Source: Alphaproteobacteria bacterium (GTDB taxonomy: Bacteria > Pseudomonadota > Alphaproteobacteria > Micropepsales > Micropepsaceae). From it: a stretch of DNA of 57,397 bases. The position numbers and the translations under genes were made by a program. Below are positions 1 to 12,121 of this stretch, piece by piece. Every line of letters starts with the position of its first letter. Within the stretch, counting starts at the first letter, position 1. The DNA lies in assembly GCA_025361185.1 (NCBI GenBank), contig JANYAR010000121.1, positions 1-57,397 of the forward strand, read 5' to 3'. The notes below the pieces were generated by a model. That model saw only the letters and a program-made list of their open reading frames with translations, searched no databases and was not told the DNA's origin.

Positions 1-48
1 CAGCCGCAGCAGCAGCGCCGCGACCACAAGCCGAGAATGACTGGGTAA
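1..48 (+). other. possible 3' end of an upstream gene, cut by the window edge
   Basis: Frame 1 is open from base 1 to a TAA at 46-48 and would encode 15 residues rich in Gln and Arg. Frames 2 and 3 are also open for 12 to 29 codons, so the frame is not certain. Too little is present to name a product. Confidence 0.2.
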
Positions 49-65
49 AGTCCAGTTACAGCTGT

Positions 66-180
66 CATTCCCCGCCGAGCGATGGCGCGTGAGCGTCATC
101 GGGAGGGGGTGAGATTGGCGGCCAAGCCAATCGAACGCCGAGCAACCTTTAGGTTGCGAAGGCCGGAGGGAAGCGGGTAA
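66..180 (+). repeat. hairpin-rich leader, possible diverged copy of the intergenic repeat family
   Basis: Two short hairpins occur in order: arms GATTGGC and GCCAATC, then GCAACC and GGTTGC around TTTA. A GAACGCCGAGC stretch lies between them. This hairpin, GAACG, hairpin layout matches the repeat copies at 49928, 50496 and 45428, but base identity is low, so membership is an inference. It ends just before the ribosome-binding site of the ABC ATPase gene. Confidence 0.3.
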
Positions 181-189
181 GAGGACGCC

Positions 190-939
190 ATGTCCACCCC
201 CGCCCTGAAAATCACCCATCTGCGCAAGGTCTATCGCCGCGGCACCGTCGCGGTGGAGGATATTTCCCTCAACATACCGCAGGGGGAGTTTTTCGGCTTT
301 TTGGGGCCCAATGGCGCGGGCAAATCCACCACCATCCACTGCGTCACCGGCATCGCCGAACCGACTGCCGGCACCATCGAGATTTTCGGCCTGGACGCGG
401 TGAAGGATTATCGCGAGGCGCGCCGCCTGGTCGGGCTGTGCCCGCAGGAATTCAATGTCGATCCCTTCGCCAATCCGCGCCAGATCGTGGACTGGATGGG
501 CGGTTATTTCGGCATGGCGGCGCGGGCCCGCAAGGAACGCATCGACATGCTGATGGAAAAATTCGAGTTGATCCCGCATCAGAAGAAGCAGTTCCGCGAA
601 TTGTCCGGTGGTCTCAAGCGACGCGTGGTGCTGGCGCGGGCGCTGATCCACGATCCCCAGCTGATCATTCTGGACGAGCCGACCGCCGGCGTCGATGTGG
701 AGCTGCGCCGGGTGCTGTGGCGCTATCTCGCCGAGATCAACAGGGACGGCAAAACCATCCTGCTCACCTCTCACTATCTTGAAGAAGTGGAGCGGCTCTG
801 CCGCCAGATCGCCATTGTCAGCAAGGGACTTATCGCGCGCGAAGGCACCAAGGATGAAATCGCCGGCGGCCCCGGCGGATTGGAACAGGCCTATCTGGCG
901 GCGACCGGCGCCGAAGCCGATCACGTGGCGGGTCAATGA
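190..939 (+). CDS. ABC transporter ATP-binding protein (YadG-like, ABC-2 exporter)
   Basis: This is the ATPase subunit of an ABC-2 type exporter, acting on the cytoplasmic face of the inner membrane. The 249-residue protein has Walker A GPNGAGKST at 39-47, a Q-loop Gln near 86, a signature LSGGL at 138-142 and Walker B LIILDEP at 158-164, all intact. A clear AGAGGA ribosome-binding site precedes the ATG. The permease gene overlaps its end by 4 bases, so the two form one translationally coupled unit. The arrangement resembles YadG/YadH and drug or polysaccharide exporters of the DrrA/NodI type. The substrate cannot be told from sequence. Confidence 0.92.
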   Translation: MSTPALKITHLRKVYRRGTVAVEDISLNIPQGEFFGFLGPNGAGKSTTIHCVTGIAEPTAGTIEIFGLDAVKDYREARRLVGLCPQEFNVDPFANPRQIVDWMGGYFGMAARARKERIDMLMEKFELIPHQKKQFRELSGGLKRRVVLARALIHDPQLIILDEPTAGVDVELRRVLWRYLAEINRDGKTILLTSHYLEEVERLCRQIAIVSKGLIAREGTKDEIAGGPGGLEQAYLAATGAEADHVAGQ

Positions 940-1733
940 CCATGGACGCAAAGCTTCAAGCCAAAATGGGCACCAACTGGATCGGCCTGGGCACCATGGT
1001 CCGGCGCGAGGTGTCGCGCATGATGCGGGTGCCGATCCAGGCCTTTGTCGCGCCCTGGATCTCGGCGCTGCTCTTCATCTTCATTTTCGGATTTGTGGTG
1101 GGCGGACGCATCAACCAGATCGGCGGCCACCGCTATCTGGAGTTCGTGCTGCCCGGCATTTTGATGTTGAACATCGTCAATGCCGCCTTCCTGCAATCCT
1201 CCTCGGCGATTTATTTCTCGCGCTTCATCCGCTTCATCGAGGAAATTCTGGTCGCTCCGCTGTCCTATGCCGAAATGATCGCCGGCACCCTGTCCGTGGT
1301 GGTGCTGCGCGCTTCGGTGACTGGAGTCGGCATCCTGCTGATGGGCGTTTGCTTCGGCGCGGCGCATGTCGTGTCTTGGCCCTTGTTCCTGTTCTGGATC
1401 GTGAGCGTGTCGGCGGTGTTCGGCCTGCTCGGCATCATTGTCGGGCTTTGGTCCAAAAGCTTCGAGCAGCTCAACATGCCGGTGGTGTTTTTTCTCACGC
1501 CGCTGTCCATGGTGGGCGGTATTTTCAACACGGTGGCCATGCTGCCCGATTGGCTGCGCTGGCTGGCCTGGGCCAATCCTTTTTTCTATTTCATCAACGG
1601 CATCCGCGGTTCGATGGTCGGGTTCGACGAGACACCGCCGGGGCTGGGCATAGGCCTGACCTTGCTGTTGTTGGTTATTCTGGGCGGTACCGTGTGGCGG
1701 ATGTATGCCAAGGGGTATGGACTTAGAGAGTAG
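936..1733 (+). CDS. ABC-2 type transporter permease (YadH-like)
   Basis: The 265-residue integral membrane protein is the partner of the ATPase just upstream, with ATGA stop/start overlap. About six hydrophobic segments are visible, beginning near residue 35 (after RREVSRMMRVPIQAF). The C-terminal half has the ABC-2 family stretch around 'MPDWLRWLAWANPFFYFING', followed by a last membrane helix. Together with the ATPase it should export a lipid, glycan or drug-like compound. The substrate is unknown. Confidence 0.9.
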   Translation: MTMDAKLQAKMGTNWIGLGTMVRREVSRMMRVPIQAFVAPWISALLFIFIFGFVVGGRINQIGGHRYLEFVLPGILMLNIVNAAFLQSSSAIYFSRFIRFIEEILVAPLSYAEMIAGTLSVVVLRASVTGVGILLMGVCFGAAHVVSWPLFLFWIVSVSAVFGLLGIIVGLWSKSFEQLNMPVVFFLTPLSMVGGIFNTVAMLPDWLRWLAWANPFFYFINGIRGSMVGFDETPPGLGIGLTLLLLVILGGTVWRMYAKGYGLRE

Positions 1734-1844
1734 GACTACCCGCGCTTGAGCGGGCGGCCCCCCTCCGGTATCTTCCACCCCATCACACAAACGCCCGATT
1801 CCGCTGCAATTTTAAGCAATCGGGCGCACAATGTTGGAGCGAAT

Positions 1845-2366
1845 ATGATCAGGATTTTGGGAATTGCCGTTGCGGTCGGTTTTTGCCTGGCACCGGTTGC
1901 GGCCATGGCTGCCGATGCCAATATGCTGGGCGTGTTCGGCAACTGGTCGGCGCTCTCCTCCGGAACCGGCGACAGGCTGACCTGTTATGCGCTGTCCAAG
2001 CCGCGCGCCAGCCGCCCGGCAAATACCACGCGCGGGCCCATCTATCTGATGGTGTCCGACTGGCCCGAGCGCAAGGTGAAGGCCGAACCCCAGATCGTCT
2101 ATGGCTATCAAGGCAAGGAAGGCGCCGCCGCGGCCCTCGGCGTGGGTAGCGACAAGTTCACCTTCTTCATCCGCAACAACGCCAAGAACGGCAGCGCCTG
2201 GCTGCAGCAGTTGGGCGACAATGCGCGCCTGGTCGCGGCGATGCAGTCCGGCGTGTCGGCGGTGGCCAACGGCACCAGCGCGAAGGGCACCAAGACCAGC
2301 GATACCTACAGCCTGTCCGGCTTCGGCGATGCGCTGGCCAAGATTCACGCCGTCTGCCAGATGTGA
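1845..2366 (+). CDS. invasion-associated locus B (IalB) family secreted protein
   Basis: A 173-residue protein with a classic signal peptide: MIR, a hydrophobic core to about residue 20, and cleavage near AMA-AD. The body has the IalB-family pattern FGNWSAL, a Cys in a DRLTCYAL context, [11 protein letters not shown], and a C-terminal Cys. In Bartonella and Brucella the family is periplasmic or outer-membrane associated. In free-living Alphaproteobacteria its function is poorly known. I chose the ATG at 1845 because the signal peptide starts there; the frame is open further upstream. It ends inside the rlmN start region. Confidence 0.8.
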   Translation: MIRILGIAVAVGFCLAPVAAMAADANMLGVFGNWSALSSGTGDRLTCYALSKPRASRPANTTRGPIYLMVSDWPERKVKAEPQIVYGYQGKEGAAAALGVGSDKFTFFIRNNAKNGSAWLQQLGDNARLVAAMQSGVSAVANGTSAKGTKTSDTYSLSGFGDALAKIHAVCQM

Positions 2367-3520
2367 TGATGAATTCGCCCGACATCCGCACGTCTTTGAT
2401 CGGGCTCGACCGCGAGGCGCTGAGGGCTGCGCTGGCGGCGGCGGGGGTGCCGGCAAAATCGCTTGCCATGCGGGTGAACCAGTTGTGGAACTGGATCTAT
2501 GTCCATGGCGCGCGCGATTTCGCGCACCAGACCAACCTGGCCAAGGACTTCCGCGTCCTGCTGGAAAGCAATTTCACCCTGGCGCGGCCGCAAATCGTCA
2601 CCGCCCAGGTGTCGCAAGACGGCACCCGCAAATGGCTGCTCAAGACCGGGGCGGGGATCGAGTTCGAGACCGTCTATATTCCGGAAAAGGATCGCGGTAC
2701 CTTGTGCGTTTCCTCCCAGGTGGGCTGCACCTTGAACTGCCGCTTCTGCCATACCGGCACCCAGAAGCTGGTGCGCAACCTGAACCCCGACGAAATTCTG
2801 GGCCAGCTTCTGATCGCCAAGGATGCATTGGACGACTGGCCCAGCACGGCGCCGGGCCGTAAGGTCACCAACATCGTGATGATGGGGATGGGCGAGCCGC
2901 TTTATAATTTCGACAACGTCAAGGCGGCGCTGGCGATTGTGATGGATGGCGATGCGTTGGCTTTGTCCAAGCGCCGGGTCACCTTGTCCACCGCTGGTGT
3001 GGTGCCGATGATCGCGCGCGCCGGCCATGAGATCGGCTCCAGCCTGGCGATCTCGCTGCATGCGGTGCGCGACGACATCCGCGACGCGATCGTGCCGATC
3101 AACAAGAAGTATCCGATTGCCGAATTGATCGAGGCCTGCCGCACCTATCCCGGCGCCTCCAACGCAAGGCGCATTACGTTTGAATATGTGATGCTGAAGG
3201 GCGTCAACGACTCCATCGCCGATGCGCGGGCGCTGGTGAAGCTGGTGGCGGGCATTCCCGCCAAGATCAACCTGATCCCCTTCAACCCCTGGCCGGGCGC
3301 GCCGTATGAGTGTTCCGACTGGAGCCAGATCGAGAAGTTCGCCGAGATCGTCAACCGTGCCGGCTATGCCTCGCCGGTCAGAACCCCGCGCGGCCGCGAC
3401 ATCATGGCGGCCTGTGGCCAGCTCAAGAGCGAAAGCGTCAAAGAGCGTGCCTCGGCGCGGCTGGCCGCTGAAAAGCTTGCTGATGTCCAGTCCGGCCAAC
3501 TGGCCCGCATGCCGCACTAG
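2366..3520 (+). CDS. rlmN: 23S rRNA (adenine2503-C2)-methyltransferase / tRNA methyltransferase RlmN
   Basis: This radical-SAM enzyme methylates A2503 of 23S rRNA and A37 of some tRNAs. The cluster motif CX3CX2C is at Cys121, 125 and 128 (CTLNCRFC). The resolving Cys of the family is present near the C-terminus in the AACGQL context. About 384 residues, normal for the family. The start is ambiguous: GTG 2363, ATG 2366 and ATG 2369 are consecutive in frame. ATG 2366 shares its A with the TGA of the upstream gene (TGATG), which suggests translational coupling. Confidence 0.96.
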   Translation: MMNSPDIRTSLIGLDREALRAALAAAGVPAKSLAMRVNQLWNWIYVHGARDFAHQTNLAKDFRVLLESNFTLARPQIVTAQVSQDGTRKWLLKTGAGIEFETVYIPEKDRGTLCVSSQVGCTLNCRFCHTGTQKLVRNLNPDEILGQLLIAKDALDDWPSTAPGRKVTNIVMMGMGEPLYNFDNVKAALAIVMDGDALALSKRRVTLSTAGVVPMIARAGHEIGSSLAISLHAVRDDIRDAIVPINKKYPIAELIEACRTYPGASNARRITFEYVMLKGVNDSIADARALVKLVAGIPAKINLIPFNPWPGAPYECSDWSQIEKFAEIVNRAGYASPVRTPRGRDIMAACGQLKSESVKERASARLAAEKLADVQSGQLARMPH

Positions 3521-3581
3521 ATTTCGGGGCTTTTTTGCCTATAGTCCCGGCGATTTTTGCAAGTAGCCCCCAGGTAAGCCC

Positions 3582-4826
3582 ATGTCCAAGAAAGACATCA
3601 AAAAGGTCGTTCTCGCCTATTCCGGCGGGCTGGATACGTCTGTCATCCTCAAATGGCTGCAGACCGAATATGGCGCCGAAGTCGTCACCTTCACCGCCGA
3701 TCTGGGGCAGGGCGAGGAGATCGAGCCGGCGCGGCAGAAGGCCATCACCCTGGGGATCAAGCCGCAGAACATCTTCATCGAGGATCTGCGCGAGGAATTC
3801 GTCCGCGACTTCGTCTTCCCCATGTTCCGCGCCAATGCGGTCTATGAGGGCGTCTATCTGCTGGGCACCTCCATCGCCCGGCCGCTGATCGCCAAGAAGC
3901 AGATCGAGATTGCCGAGAAGGTCGGCGCCGACGCGGTGTGCCATGGCGCCACCGGCAAGGGCAACGATCAGGTGCGCTTCGAGCTGGGCTATTATGCGCT
4001 CAAGCCCGACATCAAGGTGATTGCGCCCTGGCGCGAATGGAACCTCACCAGCCGCACCAAGCTGTTGGAGTTCGCCGAGGCCAACCAGATTCCGATTGCC
4101 AAGGACAAGCGCGGCGAAGCGCCTTTCTCGGTGGACGCCAATCTTTTGCACTCCTCGTCCGAGGGCAAGGTGCTGGAAGACCCATCGAAAGAGGCGGACA
4201 GCATCGTCTATCAGCGCACCATCGCGCCGGAAGATGCGCCCGACAAGGCGACGTATGTCGAAGTTGGTTTTGAAAAGGGCGATGCGGTATCCGTTGACAG
4301 CGAGAAACTGTCACCCGCGACGTTGCTGGCCAAGCTGAACGCGCTGGGCAAGGCCAATGGCATCGGCCGGCTGGACCTGGTGGAAAATCGTTTTGTCGGC
4401 ATGAAGTCGCGCGGCGTCTATGAGACCCCCGGCGGCACCATTCTGCTGGCCGCCCATCGCGGTATCGAAAGCATCACGCTCGACCGCGGCGCGGCGCATC
4501 TGAAGGACGACCTGATGCCGCGCTATGCCGAGATGATCTATAACGGTTTCTGGTTCTCGCCGGAGCGCGAGATGCTGCAGGCCTTGATCGACAAGAGCCA
4601 GGAATTCGTCGCCGGCAGCGTGCGGCTGAAGCTCTACAAGGGCAATGTCGATGTGGTGGGACGGACCTCGCCCTTCTCGCTCTACAGCGAAAGCCTGGTG
4701 ACGTTCGAGGATGACAAGGGCGCCTATGACCAGAAGGACGCGGCGGGCTTCATCAAGCTCAACGCGCTGCGGCTGCGCACCTTGGCCATGCGCAAGCGCC
4801 AAAAAACAGGCAAGGCAAAGGGCTGA
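3582..4826 (+). CDS. argG: argininosuccinate synthase
   Basis: It joins citrulline and aspartate with ATP, the penultimate step of arginine synthesis. The 414-residue protein has the N-terminal ATP-pyrophosphatase loop [10 protein letters not shown] at 12-21 and the characteristic [13 protein letters not shown] stretch near residue 120. A 61-bp gap separates it from rlmN. A methyltransferase gene starts within its stop codon (TGATG), so the two are probably cotranscribed. Confidence 0.97.
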   Translation: MSKKDIKKVVLAYSGGLDTSVILKWLQTEYGAEVVTFTADLGQGEEIEPARQKAITLGIKPQNIFIEDLREEFVRDFVFPMFRANAVYEGVYLLGTSIARPLIAKKQIEIAEKVGADAVCHGATGKGNDQVRFELGYYALKPDIKVIAPWREWNLTSRTKLLEFAEANQIPIAKDKRGEAPFSVDANLLHSSSEGKVLEDPSKEADSIVYQRTIAPEDAPDKATYVEVGFEKGDAVSVDSEKLSPATLLAKLNALGKANGIGRLDLVENRFVGMKSRGVYETPGGTILLAAHRGIESITLDRGAAHLKDDLMPRYAEMIYNGFWFSPEREMLQALIDKSQEFVAGSVRLKLYKGNVDVVGRTSPFSLYSESLVTFEDDKGAYDQKDAAGFIKLNALRLRTLAMRKRQKTGKAKG

Positions 4827-5656
4827 TGCCCGCCAACGAAGATCAGATCAAGTTCTGGAATGAAAAAGGCCGGGACTGGACCGAGTTGCAGGACCGCATG
4901 GACGCCAACCTGTCCGGCGCCCATGCCGCGGTCATGGCGTTTGCCGCAGCCCAAAGCGGGGAAAATGCGCTGGATATCGGCTGCGGCACGGGGCAGACCA
5001 GCCTGGCGCTGGCCGATGCCGTCGGCCCGCGCGGCAAGGTCACGGGCGTGGACGTCTCCCAGCCGATGCTCGGCCTGGCGCGCCGCCGCGCGGAAGGGCG
5101 CACCACTGTCTCTTTCACCCTGGCGGATGCTTCGGTTCACGCTTTCAAGCCGGAATTTGACCTGTTGTTTTCCCGCTTCGGGGTGATGTTCTTTGACGAT
5201 CCCATCGCCGCCTTCGTCAATCTCCATACCGGGCTGAAGCCGGGGGGACGGCTGGCCTTTGTTTGCTGGCGGACGGCGCCGGAGAATCTCTGGGCCGCGG
5301 CACCGCTGATGGCGGCGCGTGCCCTGCTGCCCGAACAGCCTGCGCCCGATCCGCTGGCGCCCGGCCCCTTCGCCTTTGCCAATGCGCAGCGCATCCGCGA
5401 TGTCCTGGCCGGTGCGGGTTTTGGCGACATCCGCATCGAGAAACAGGATGGCGTGATGAATATGGGCGGCGATAGCGCGGCCATCGCGGCACAGACCCTG
5501 CGGATAGGGCCCTTGTCGCGCGCACTGGGCGAGGTCGATGCGCCCACCCGCGCCAAGATCGTGGAGGTGGTGCAGCAGGCGCTGGAAGAATTCCGCACGC
5601 CTGCGGGCGAGATCGCCCCACCGACAGCCTGCTGGCTGGTCGGCGCGCGGGCTTAG
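4826..5656 (+). CDS. class I SAM-dependent methyltransferase
   Basis: A 276-residue Rossmann-fold methyltransferase of the UbiE/COQ5-like group. Motif I is LDIGCGTGQT at 49-58, followed by an acidic residue at the end of strand 2 (GVDVS). The post-motif KPGGRLAFVCWR lies near residue 140. The substrate cannot be read from the sequence. It overlaps argG by one base and converges with the next gene, sharing 4 bases at the 3' end. A link to arginine metabolism is not implied. Confidence 0.85.
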   Translation: MPANEDQIKFWNEKGRDWTELQDRMDANLSGAHAAVMAFAAAQSGENALDIGCGTGQTSLALADAVGPRGKVTGVDVSQPMLGLARRRAEGRTTVSFTLADASVHAFKPEFDLLFSRFGVMFFDDPIAAFVNLHTGLKPGGRLAFVCWRTAPENLWAAAPLMAARALLPEQPAPDPLAPGPFAFANAQRIRDVLAGAGFGDIRIEKQDGVMNMGGDSAAIAAQTLRIGPLSRALGEVDAPTRAKIVEVVQQALEEFRTPAGEIAPPTACWLVGARA

Positions 5657-6462
5657 AACCGCCGGCTGATGCCGAAATAGATTTCCAGATCCGGCGTCGC
5701 GCGGTTGAGGCCGAGATTGATGCCGGTATCGAGCTGGGTGTCGTTGCCCGCCAGCCAGGCCGCATCCAGATCGAAGCTGTATTGGCTGACCGTGCCGGCC
5801 GGGTCCAGATTCTGGCTGCTCCAAACTTCCGCGCCCAGGCTCAGGGGGCCAAAGCTTCGGCCGATCCCCACCACATCCACCAGATTGGCGTGATGGCCAC
5901 TGCCCGACGCGTTGAGCAGAACATCGGCCTCCGGCGTCATGGCAACCGACCAGTAGCCCCCCAGGTCGTAGGCCATGGGAAGGACCAGCCCGCCTTCCAC
6001 CGCGCCATTGCTCAAGCCCCCGCCCGCAGTCGGCAGCTTGAGGAAGGGATCGAGCACCAGGCTGAAGGCACTCGATTCATTTTCGGGGGGCGCCGGCAGC
6101 GGGTTGAACTTGGCGTGCAGGAACAGATCGCCGATGCCGCTGGCGGTGGATGTTCCCGTGGCGTCGTGCACCCGCTGAAACTGATAGAGCGCCATTCCGG
6201 CCTCCACATCCACCCGCTCGCTCAACCCCCATTTGGCCAGCAGGGAACCGGCATTGCCGCTGTCGGTGGTGACGCCCGACCGGCGCTGGAAGCTCTCGTC
6301 GAACAGGCCCAATTCAAATTGGGCGTGCCCGCTCGCGAGCGTGCAGGGGCTGGTGCCTTTGCCCGGCCGGTCAGGACAGATGGGCCCCAGGTCATTGGCG
6401 CGGGCGGGAAGGGCCCACAACAGGGCCACTCCAGCCAGCAATGCGATATTTCTGAAGGTCAT
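5653..6462 (-). CDS. outer-membrane transporter-like protein (Phenol_MetA_deg / beta-barrel type)
   Basis: A 269-residue protein with a signal peptide (MTFRNIALLAGVALLWALPARA, cleaved before NDLGP). Alternating-residue strands and a terminal aromatic (SRRF, ending in Phe) are typical of outer-membrane beta-barrels. An N-terminal CPDRPGKGTSPCTLASGHAQFELGL-like segment and the overall pattern match the family annotated 'transporter' or phenol MetA degradation. I chose ATG 6462 because the signal peptide begins there; upstream codons in the open frame lack signal-like character. Substrate unknown. Confidence 0.7.
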   Translation of the reverse strand: MTFRNIALLAGVALLWALPARANDLGPICPDRPGKGTSPCTLASGHAQFELGLFDESFQRRSGVTTDSGNAGSLLAKWGLSERVDVEAGMALYQFQRVHDATGTSTASGIGDLFLHAKFNPLPAPPENESSAFSLVLDPFLKLPTAGGGLSNGAVEGGLVLPMAYDLGGYWSVAMTPEADVLLNASGSGHHANLVDVVGIGRSFGPLSLGAEVWSSQNLDPAGTVSQYSFDLDAAWLAGNDTQLDTGINLGLNRATPDLEIYFGISRRF

Positions 6463-6539
6463 GGACAGACGTGCTCCGGGTTGCAGGGAGCCTGCCCGAG
6501 GATCGTTTCGGGCCGATTTCGAGATATGTCCGGCAGGTT

Positions 6540-7106
6540 TCATTTGGGCGGTTCAGCGCCCAAAACACTTGCGCGCATCCAGCCGGTGATGTTGCCATCC
6601 GTCACTTTCGCCCAGCCGCCTTCTTCCGAGATCAAGGTGACCTGCGCACCCTTCGACTCTTTCTTGAGAGTCTTGCCGGAAGCCTTTGGTTCATCACGCA
6701 GAACTGAGCCAGTACGATGGACATAGCGCAGGCCGGGCGCGGCGGTGTTTACAGCCATATTCGCTGGAGCCTGAGGCACGGAGGTCGCCGTTTGCGAGGC
6801 GCTGATTGCGGTCTGGGGCACTGCCGGAGCGATGGTTTTTGCGATTTTGTCGGCGTGCTGGAAGGCCCAGAAGCCCAGGCCTCCGACAACCGCCAGGATG
6901 CCCAAGAGGCCGCCAGCGCCGCCGCCGCCCAGCTTCTGGCGATAGGAAAGCCCGGTGCCCGGAATGCCCGCATTGGCGGTGACGCCATCCTTGCCGATAT
7001 TCACATCGGCACCGCGCGGCCCCAGGCTGGTGGAGACCCCGCCCTTCGACAGATTGATCCGCACCCCGGGGAGGATGGAAATGCGTTTTTGAAAGCGAAA
7101 ACCCAT
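6540..7106 (-). CDS. DUF4236 domain protein with C-terminal SH3 domain
   Basis: A 188-residue protein. Residues 1-55 are a DUF4236 domain (start MGFRFQKRISILPGVRINLS; GVSTSLGPRG; GIPGTGLSYRQ). A glycine-rich linker and one transmembrane helix follow near residues 62-83, then an Ala/Pro/Thr-rich linker. Residues about 125-188 look like a bacterial SH3 domain (GSVLRDEP to GWMRASVL). Such a layout suggests a membrane-anchored envelope protein. The start at 7106 is supported by a strong GGAGGA site; the open frame extends 12 codons further. Confidence 0.75.
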   Translation of the reverse strand: MGFRFQKRISILPGVRINLSKGGVSTSLGPRGADVNIGKDGVTANAGIPGTGLSYRQKLGGGGAGGLLGILAVVGGLGFWAFQHADKIAKTIAPAVPQTAISASQTATSVPQAPANMAVNTAAPGLRYVHRTGSVLRDEPKASGKTLKKESKGAQVTLISEEGGWAKVTDGNITGWMRASVLGAEPPK

Positions 7107-7179
7107 CAGATATCCTCCGCCGCACAACGTCATTTGAACCATTCACCCTCGCAGAGACCTTTTGGGCCTGTGCGCGTGG

Positions 7180-7281
7180 CAACGCCCGGCCCGTCGCTTG
7201 CGCGCCGGGCGTTCGTCGCTCTCGCAGGTCCACTGGACCTGCTCGTCCGTCGCGCTGAGGCGCGCCGGACCGCTTCTCACC
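7180..7281 (-). repeat. intergenic palindromic repeat, copy D
   Basis: Read on the minus strand it begins GGTGAGAAGCGGTCCGGC, 3 bases after the gyrB stop, like the smpB-downstream copy (GGGTGAGAAGCGGTTCGCC). It contains arms GCAGGTCC and GGACCTGC around AGT, then GACGAACGCCCGG and an AAGCGACGGG segment. It fills most of the gap between gyrB and the DUF4236 gene. Confidence 0.65.
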
Positions 7282-7284
7282 CCA

Positions 7285-9699
<2,415 letters not shown>

Positions 9700-9704
9700 T
9701 CAAT

Positions 9705-10868
9705 TCACCGTGTTGAGACGTTCGGCGCCTGCGGATAAAAAACGCCGTCGCGCACTTCCAGTATTTCCGCTTTCGCCGTATCGAACAGCGATAGATCGGT
9801 GCCGGTCATCCAGGCCTGGGCGGCCAGGCTGTCGATTTCCTCGAACAGAGCGGCGCGACGCACCGCGTCCAGATGGGCCGCGATCTCGTCGAGCAGCAGG
9901 ATTGGGGCCAGGCCCTCGCGGGCGCGGGACAATTCGCGCGCATCCGCCAGCATGATGGAGATCAACAGCGCCTTTTGCTCGCCGGTGGAACAGTCGCGTG
10001 CATCGGCGCGCTTCAGCGTGTGGCGAACATGAAGATCGGTGGTGTGAGGGCCAACGAGGGTGCGGCCGGCCTCGGCATCGCGCAGGCGCGAGGCGGCCAA
10101 GGCCCCACGCAATTTGCCGGCATCCCAAAGATGCAGATCATCGCTCAGGCCAAGCGAGGCGGCCGGAAAAGCACCCGCACCGCCCCGCTCAGCAAGGGCC
10201 TGGGACAGCCGCTCCACCGTGAGACTGCGGGCCTGGGCGATGAGAAGGCCTGCCTCCGCCATCTCGTTTTCCAGCCCGTCCAGCCAGGCCGGATCGCGTG
10301 GGCCGAATTTCAGCAGCCGGGCGCGTTCACGCATCGCGGTCTCATAGCGGGTGGTGGTGCGGGCATGGCTTGAATCAAACCCCAGCACCAGCCGGTCCAG
10401 GAAACGCCGCCGCCCGCCCGCGCTTTCAATGAACAGCCGGTCCATGGCCGGTGTCAGCCAGATCAGTTGCACGATATCGCCCAGGTCGGCGGAGCTTTGC
10501 GCGGCCACGCCGTTCAAACGCACCTGTCTGGAAGCGGAAGCCTGTGTCAGTCCGGTGCCGATCTCATATTCGGTCCCGCCGCGCGCCACCGTGGCCGCTA
10601 CCGCCCACAGCGTCTCCTCGCTGGTGCTACCGCCCACCAAAGATGGTCCTTTGCGGGTATGTTCGGCCAGCTTGGCGCCGCGAAGCCCGCGCCCGGGCGA
10701 TAGAAGCGAGATGGCGTCCAGCACATTGGTCTTGCCCGCGCCATTGGGGCCGGCCAGCACCACGGACGTGCCGCTCACGCACAGCGCGCCCGCCGCATAG
10801 GAGCGGAAATTGGTCAGTTGCAGGCGCGTCACCGCAAGACGGGAACGCTCCGCCGTGCCGGCACGCAT
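9705..10868 (-). CDS. recF: DNA replication and repair protein RecF
   Basis: An SMC-like ATPase that loads RecA at gaps. About 387 residues with Walker A GPNGAGKTN at 40-48, the N-terminal LQLTNFRSYA signature, and a late signature and Walker B segment (CSTGEQKALL, then ILLLDEIAAHLD). The frame is open 69 codons further upstream into dnaN, but that part has no RecF similarity. I therefore start at ATG 10868; a GTG at the VTRLQLTNF segment is the alternative. It lies 19 bp after dnaN. Confidence 0.93.
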   Translation of the reverse strand: MRAGTAERSRLAVTRLQLTNFRSYAAGALCVSGTSVVLAGPNGAGKTNVLDAISLLSPGRGLRGAKLAEHTRKGPSLVGGSTSEETLWAVAATVARGGTEYEIGTGLTQASASRQVRLNGVAAQSSADLGDIVQLIWLTPAMDRLFIESAGGRRRFLDRLVLGFDSSHARTTTRYETAMRERARLLKFGPRDPAWLDGLENEMAEAGLLIAQARSLTVERLSQALAERGGAGAFPAASLGLSDDLHLWDAGKLRGALAASRLRDAEAGRTLVGPHTTDLHVRHTLKRADARDCSTGEQKALLISIMLADARELSRAREGLAPILLLDEIAAHLDAVRRAALFEEIDSLAAQAWMTGTDLSLFDTAKAEILEVRDGVFYPQAPNVSTR

Positions 10869-10887
10869 GTTCAACGCAAACGTCAAA

Positions 10888-12009
10888 TCAAACCCTGAGT
10901 GGCATGAGGACGTAAAGCGTGCGCGCGTCCTCCGCATCTTCGATAATGGCGGGCGAGCCCGCGTCCGACAGCAGGAAGCGCACTTCCTTGCCCTCGATCT
11001 GGCTGGTGATGTCCAGCAGATAGCGTGCGTTAAAGCCGATCTCCAGGCTGCCTGCGCTGTAGGTAGCCCCGACATCTTCCGTGGCGGTGCCGCTTTCGGG
11101 ATTGACCACCGACAAGGTCACCTTGTCCTTGGACAGGTTGAGCTTCACCGCGCGGGTTTTGTCGGCGCTGATGGTGGAGACGCGGTCCACCGACTGGGCG
11201 AATTCCTTGGCTTCCAGCACCAGGGACTTGTCGTTGCCCGACGGGATCACGCGTTCGTAGGGCGGGAAATTGCCGTCGATCAGCTTGGAGGTCAGCTCCA
11301 CGCCGTTGAAGCCGAACTGGATCTTGGTATCGGACAAGGAGATATCGATGGCGCCGTCGGCATCGTCCAGCAGCTTCATCAGCTCGCCCACGGTCTTGCG
11401 CGGTATGATCACACCGGGAATGTCGCCGGCGCCATCGGGCAGTTCCAGCTCATAGCGGGCCAGGCGGTGGCCGTCGGTCGCCACCGCGCGCATCACCGGC
11501 GGCTTGGCGTCCTTGGCGGCATGGACATAGATGCCGTTGAGATAATAGCGGGTCTCTTCGGTGGAAATGGCGAAGCGCGTCTTGGCAATGATGCGCTTGA
11601 GGTCGTCCGCCGCCAGGCGGAATTTGTGGGGCAGGGCGCCCGCCGCCATCTGGGGGAAATCCTCGCGCGGCAGACAGGACAGTTCGAAGCGCGACGTGCC
11701 GGCCGACACCGCCAGCCTGCCGCCTTCGCTGGACAGAAGTTCGGCCTGGACCTGGGCGCCGTCCGGCAATTTGCGCACAATGTCGTAGAGCATGTGGGCG
11801 GGCGCGGTGGCCGAACCATTGCGCAGCACATCGGCGGGCAAGCCTTCCACGATCTCGATATCCAGGTCGGTGGCAGTGAGCTTGAGCTGGCCCTTGGCCG
11901 CCTCGATCAGCACATTGGACAGGATCGGGATGGTATTGCGCCGTTACACCACGCTTTGCACATGGTTCAGCGCTTTGAGAAATGCGCCGCGTTCGACGTT
12001 GATCTTCAT
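10888..12009 (-). CDS. dnaN: DNA polymerase III beta sliding clamp, interrupted by an in-frame TAA at codon 22
   Basis: The ring-shaped processivity clamp of DNA polymerase III, an essential protein. Read from ATG 12009 the protein begins MKINVERGAFLKALNHVQSV-V, then a TAA stop (bases 11946-11944), then RRNTIPILSNVLIEAA. Family members have Glu at the stop position (VVERRNTIPILSN), so one G-to-T change of GAA would explain it. The rest of the frame is intact to the family-typical end LYVLMPLRV, 373 codons in all. The longest uninterrupted piece starts at GTG 11913 and would lack the first 32 residues of domain I. ATG 12012 is an equally possible start. A sequencing or assembly error is the simplest explanation. 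Confidence 0.85.
11944..11946 (-). other. dnaN: in-frame TAA stop codon inside dnaN
   Basis: Plus-strand TTA at 11944-11946 is TAA on the coding strand, exactly 21 codons after ATG 12009 and 11 codons before the GTG at 11913. Both flanks keep the DnaN reading frame, so this is a substitution and not a frameshift. Confidence 0.9.
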
Positions 12010-12121
12010 CATTCCACCGTCCGGTTAGCCGACCTGCTTTCCGGTGCCGGAAGCGGCCCGAAAACGCCCATTTTTCTTGTGTTTGGGAGAGCCCCCGCGG
12101 ACCCCAAGACTCAAGGCCCAG

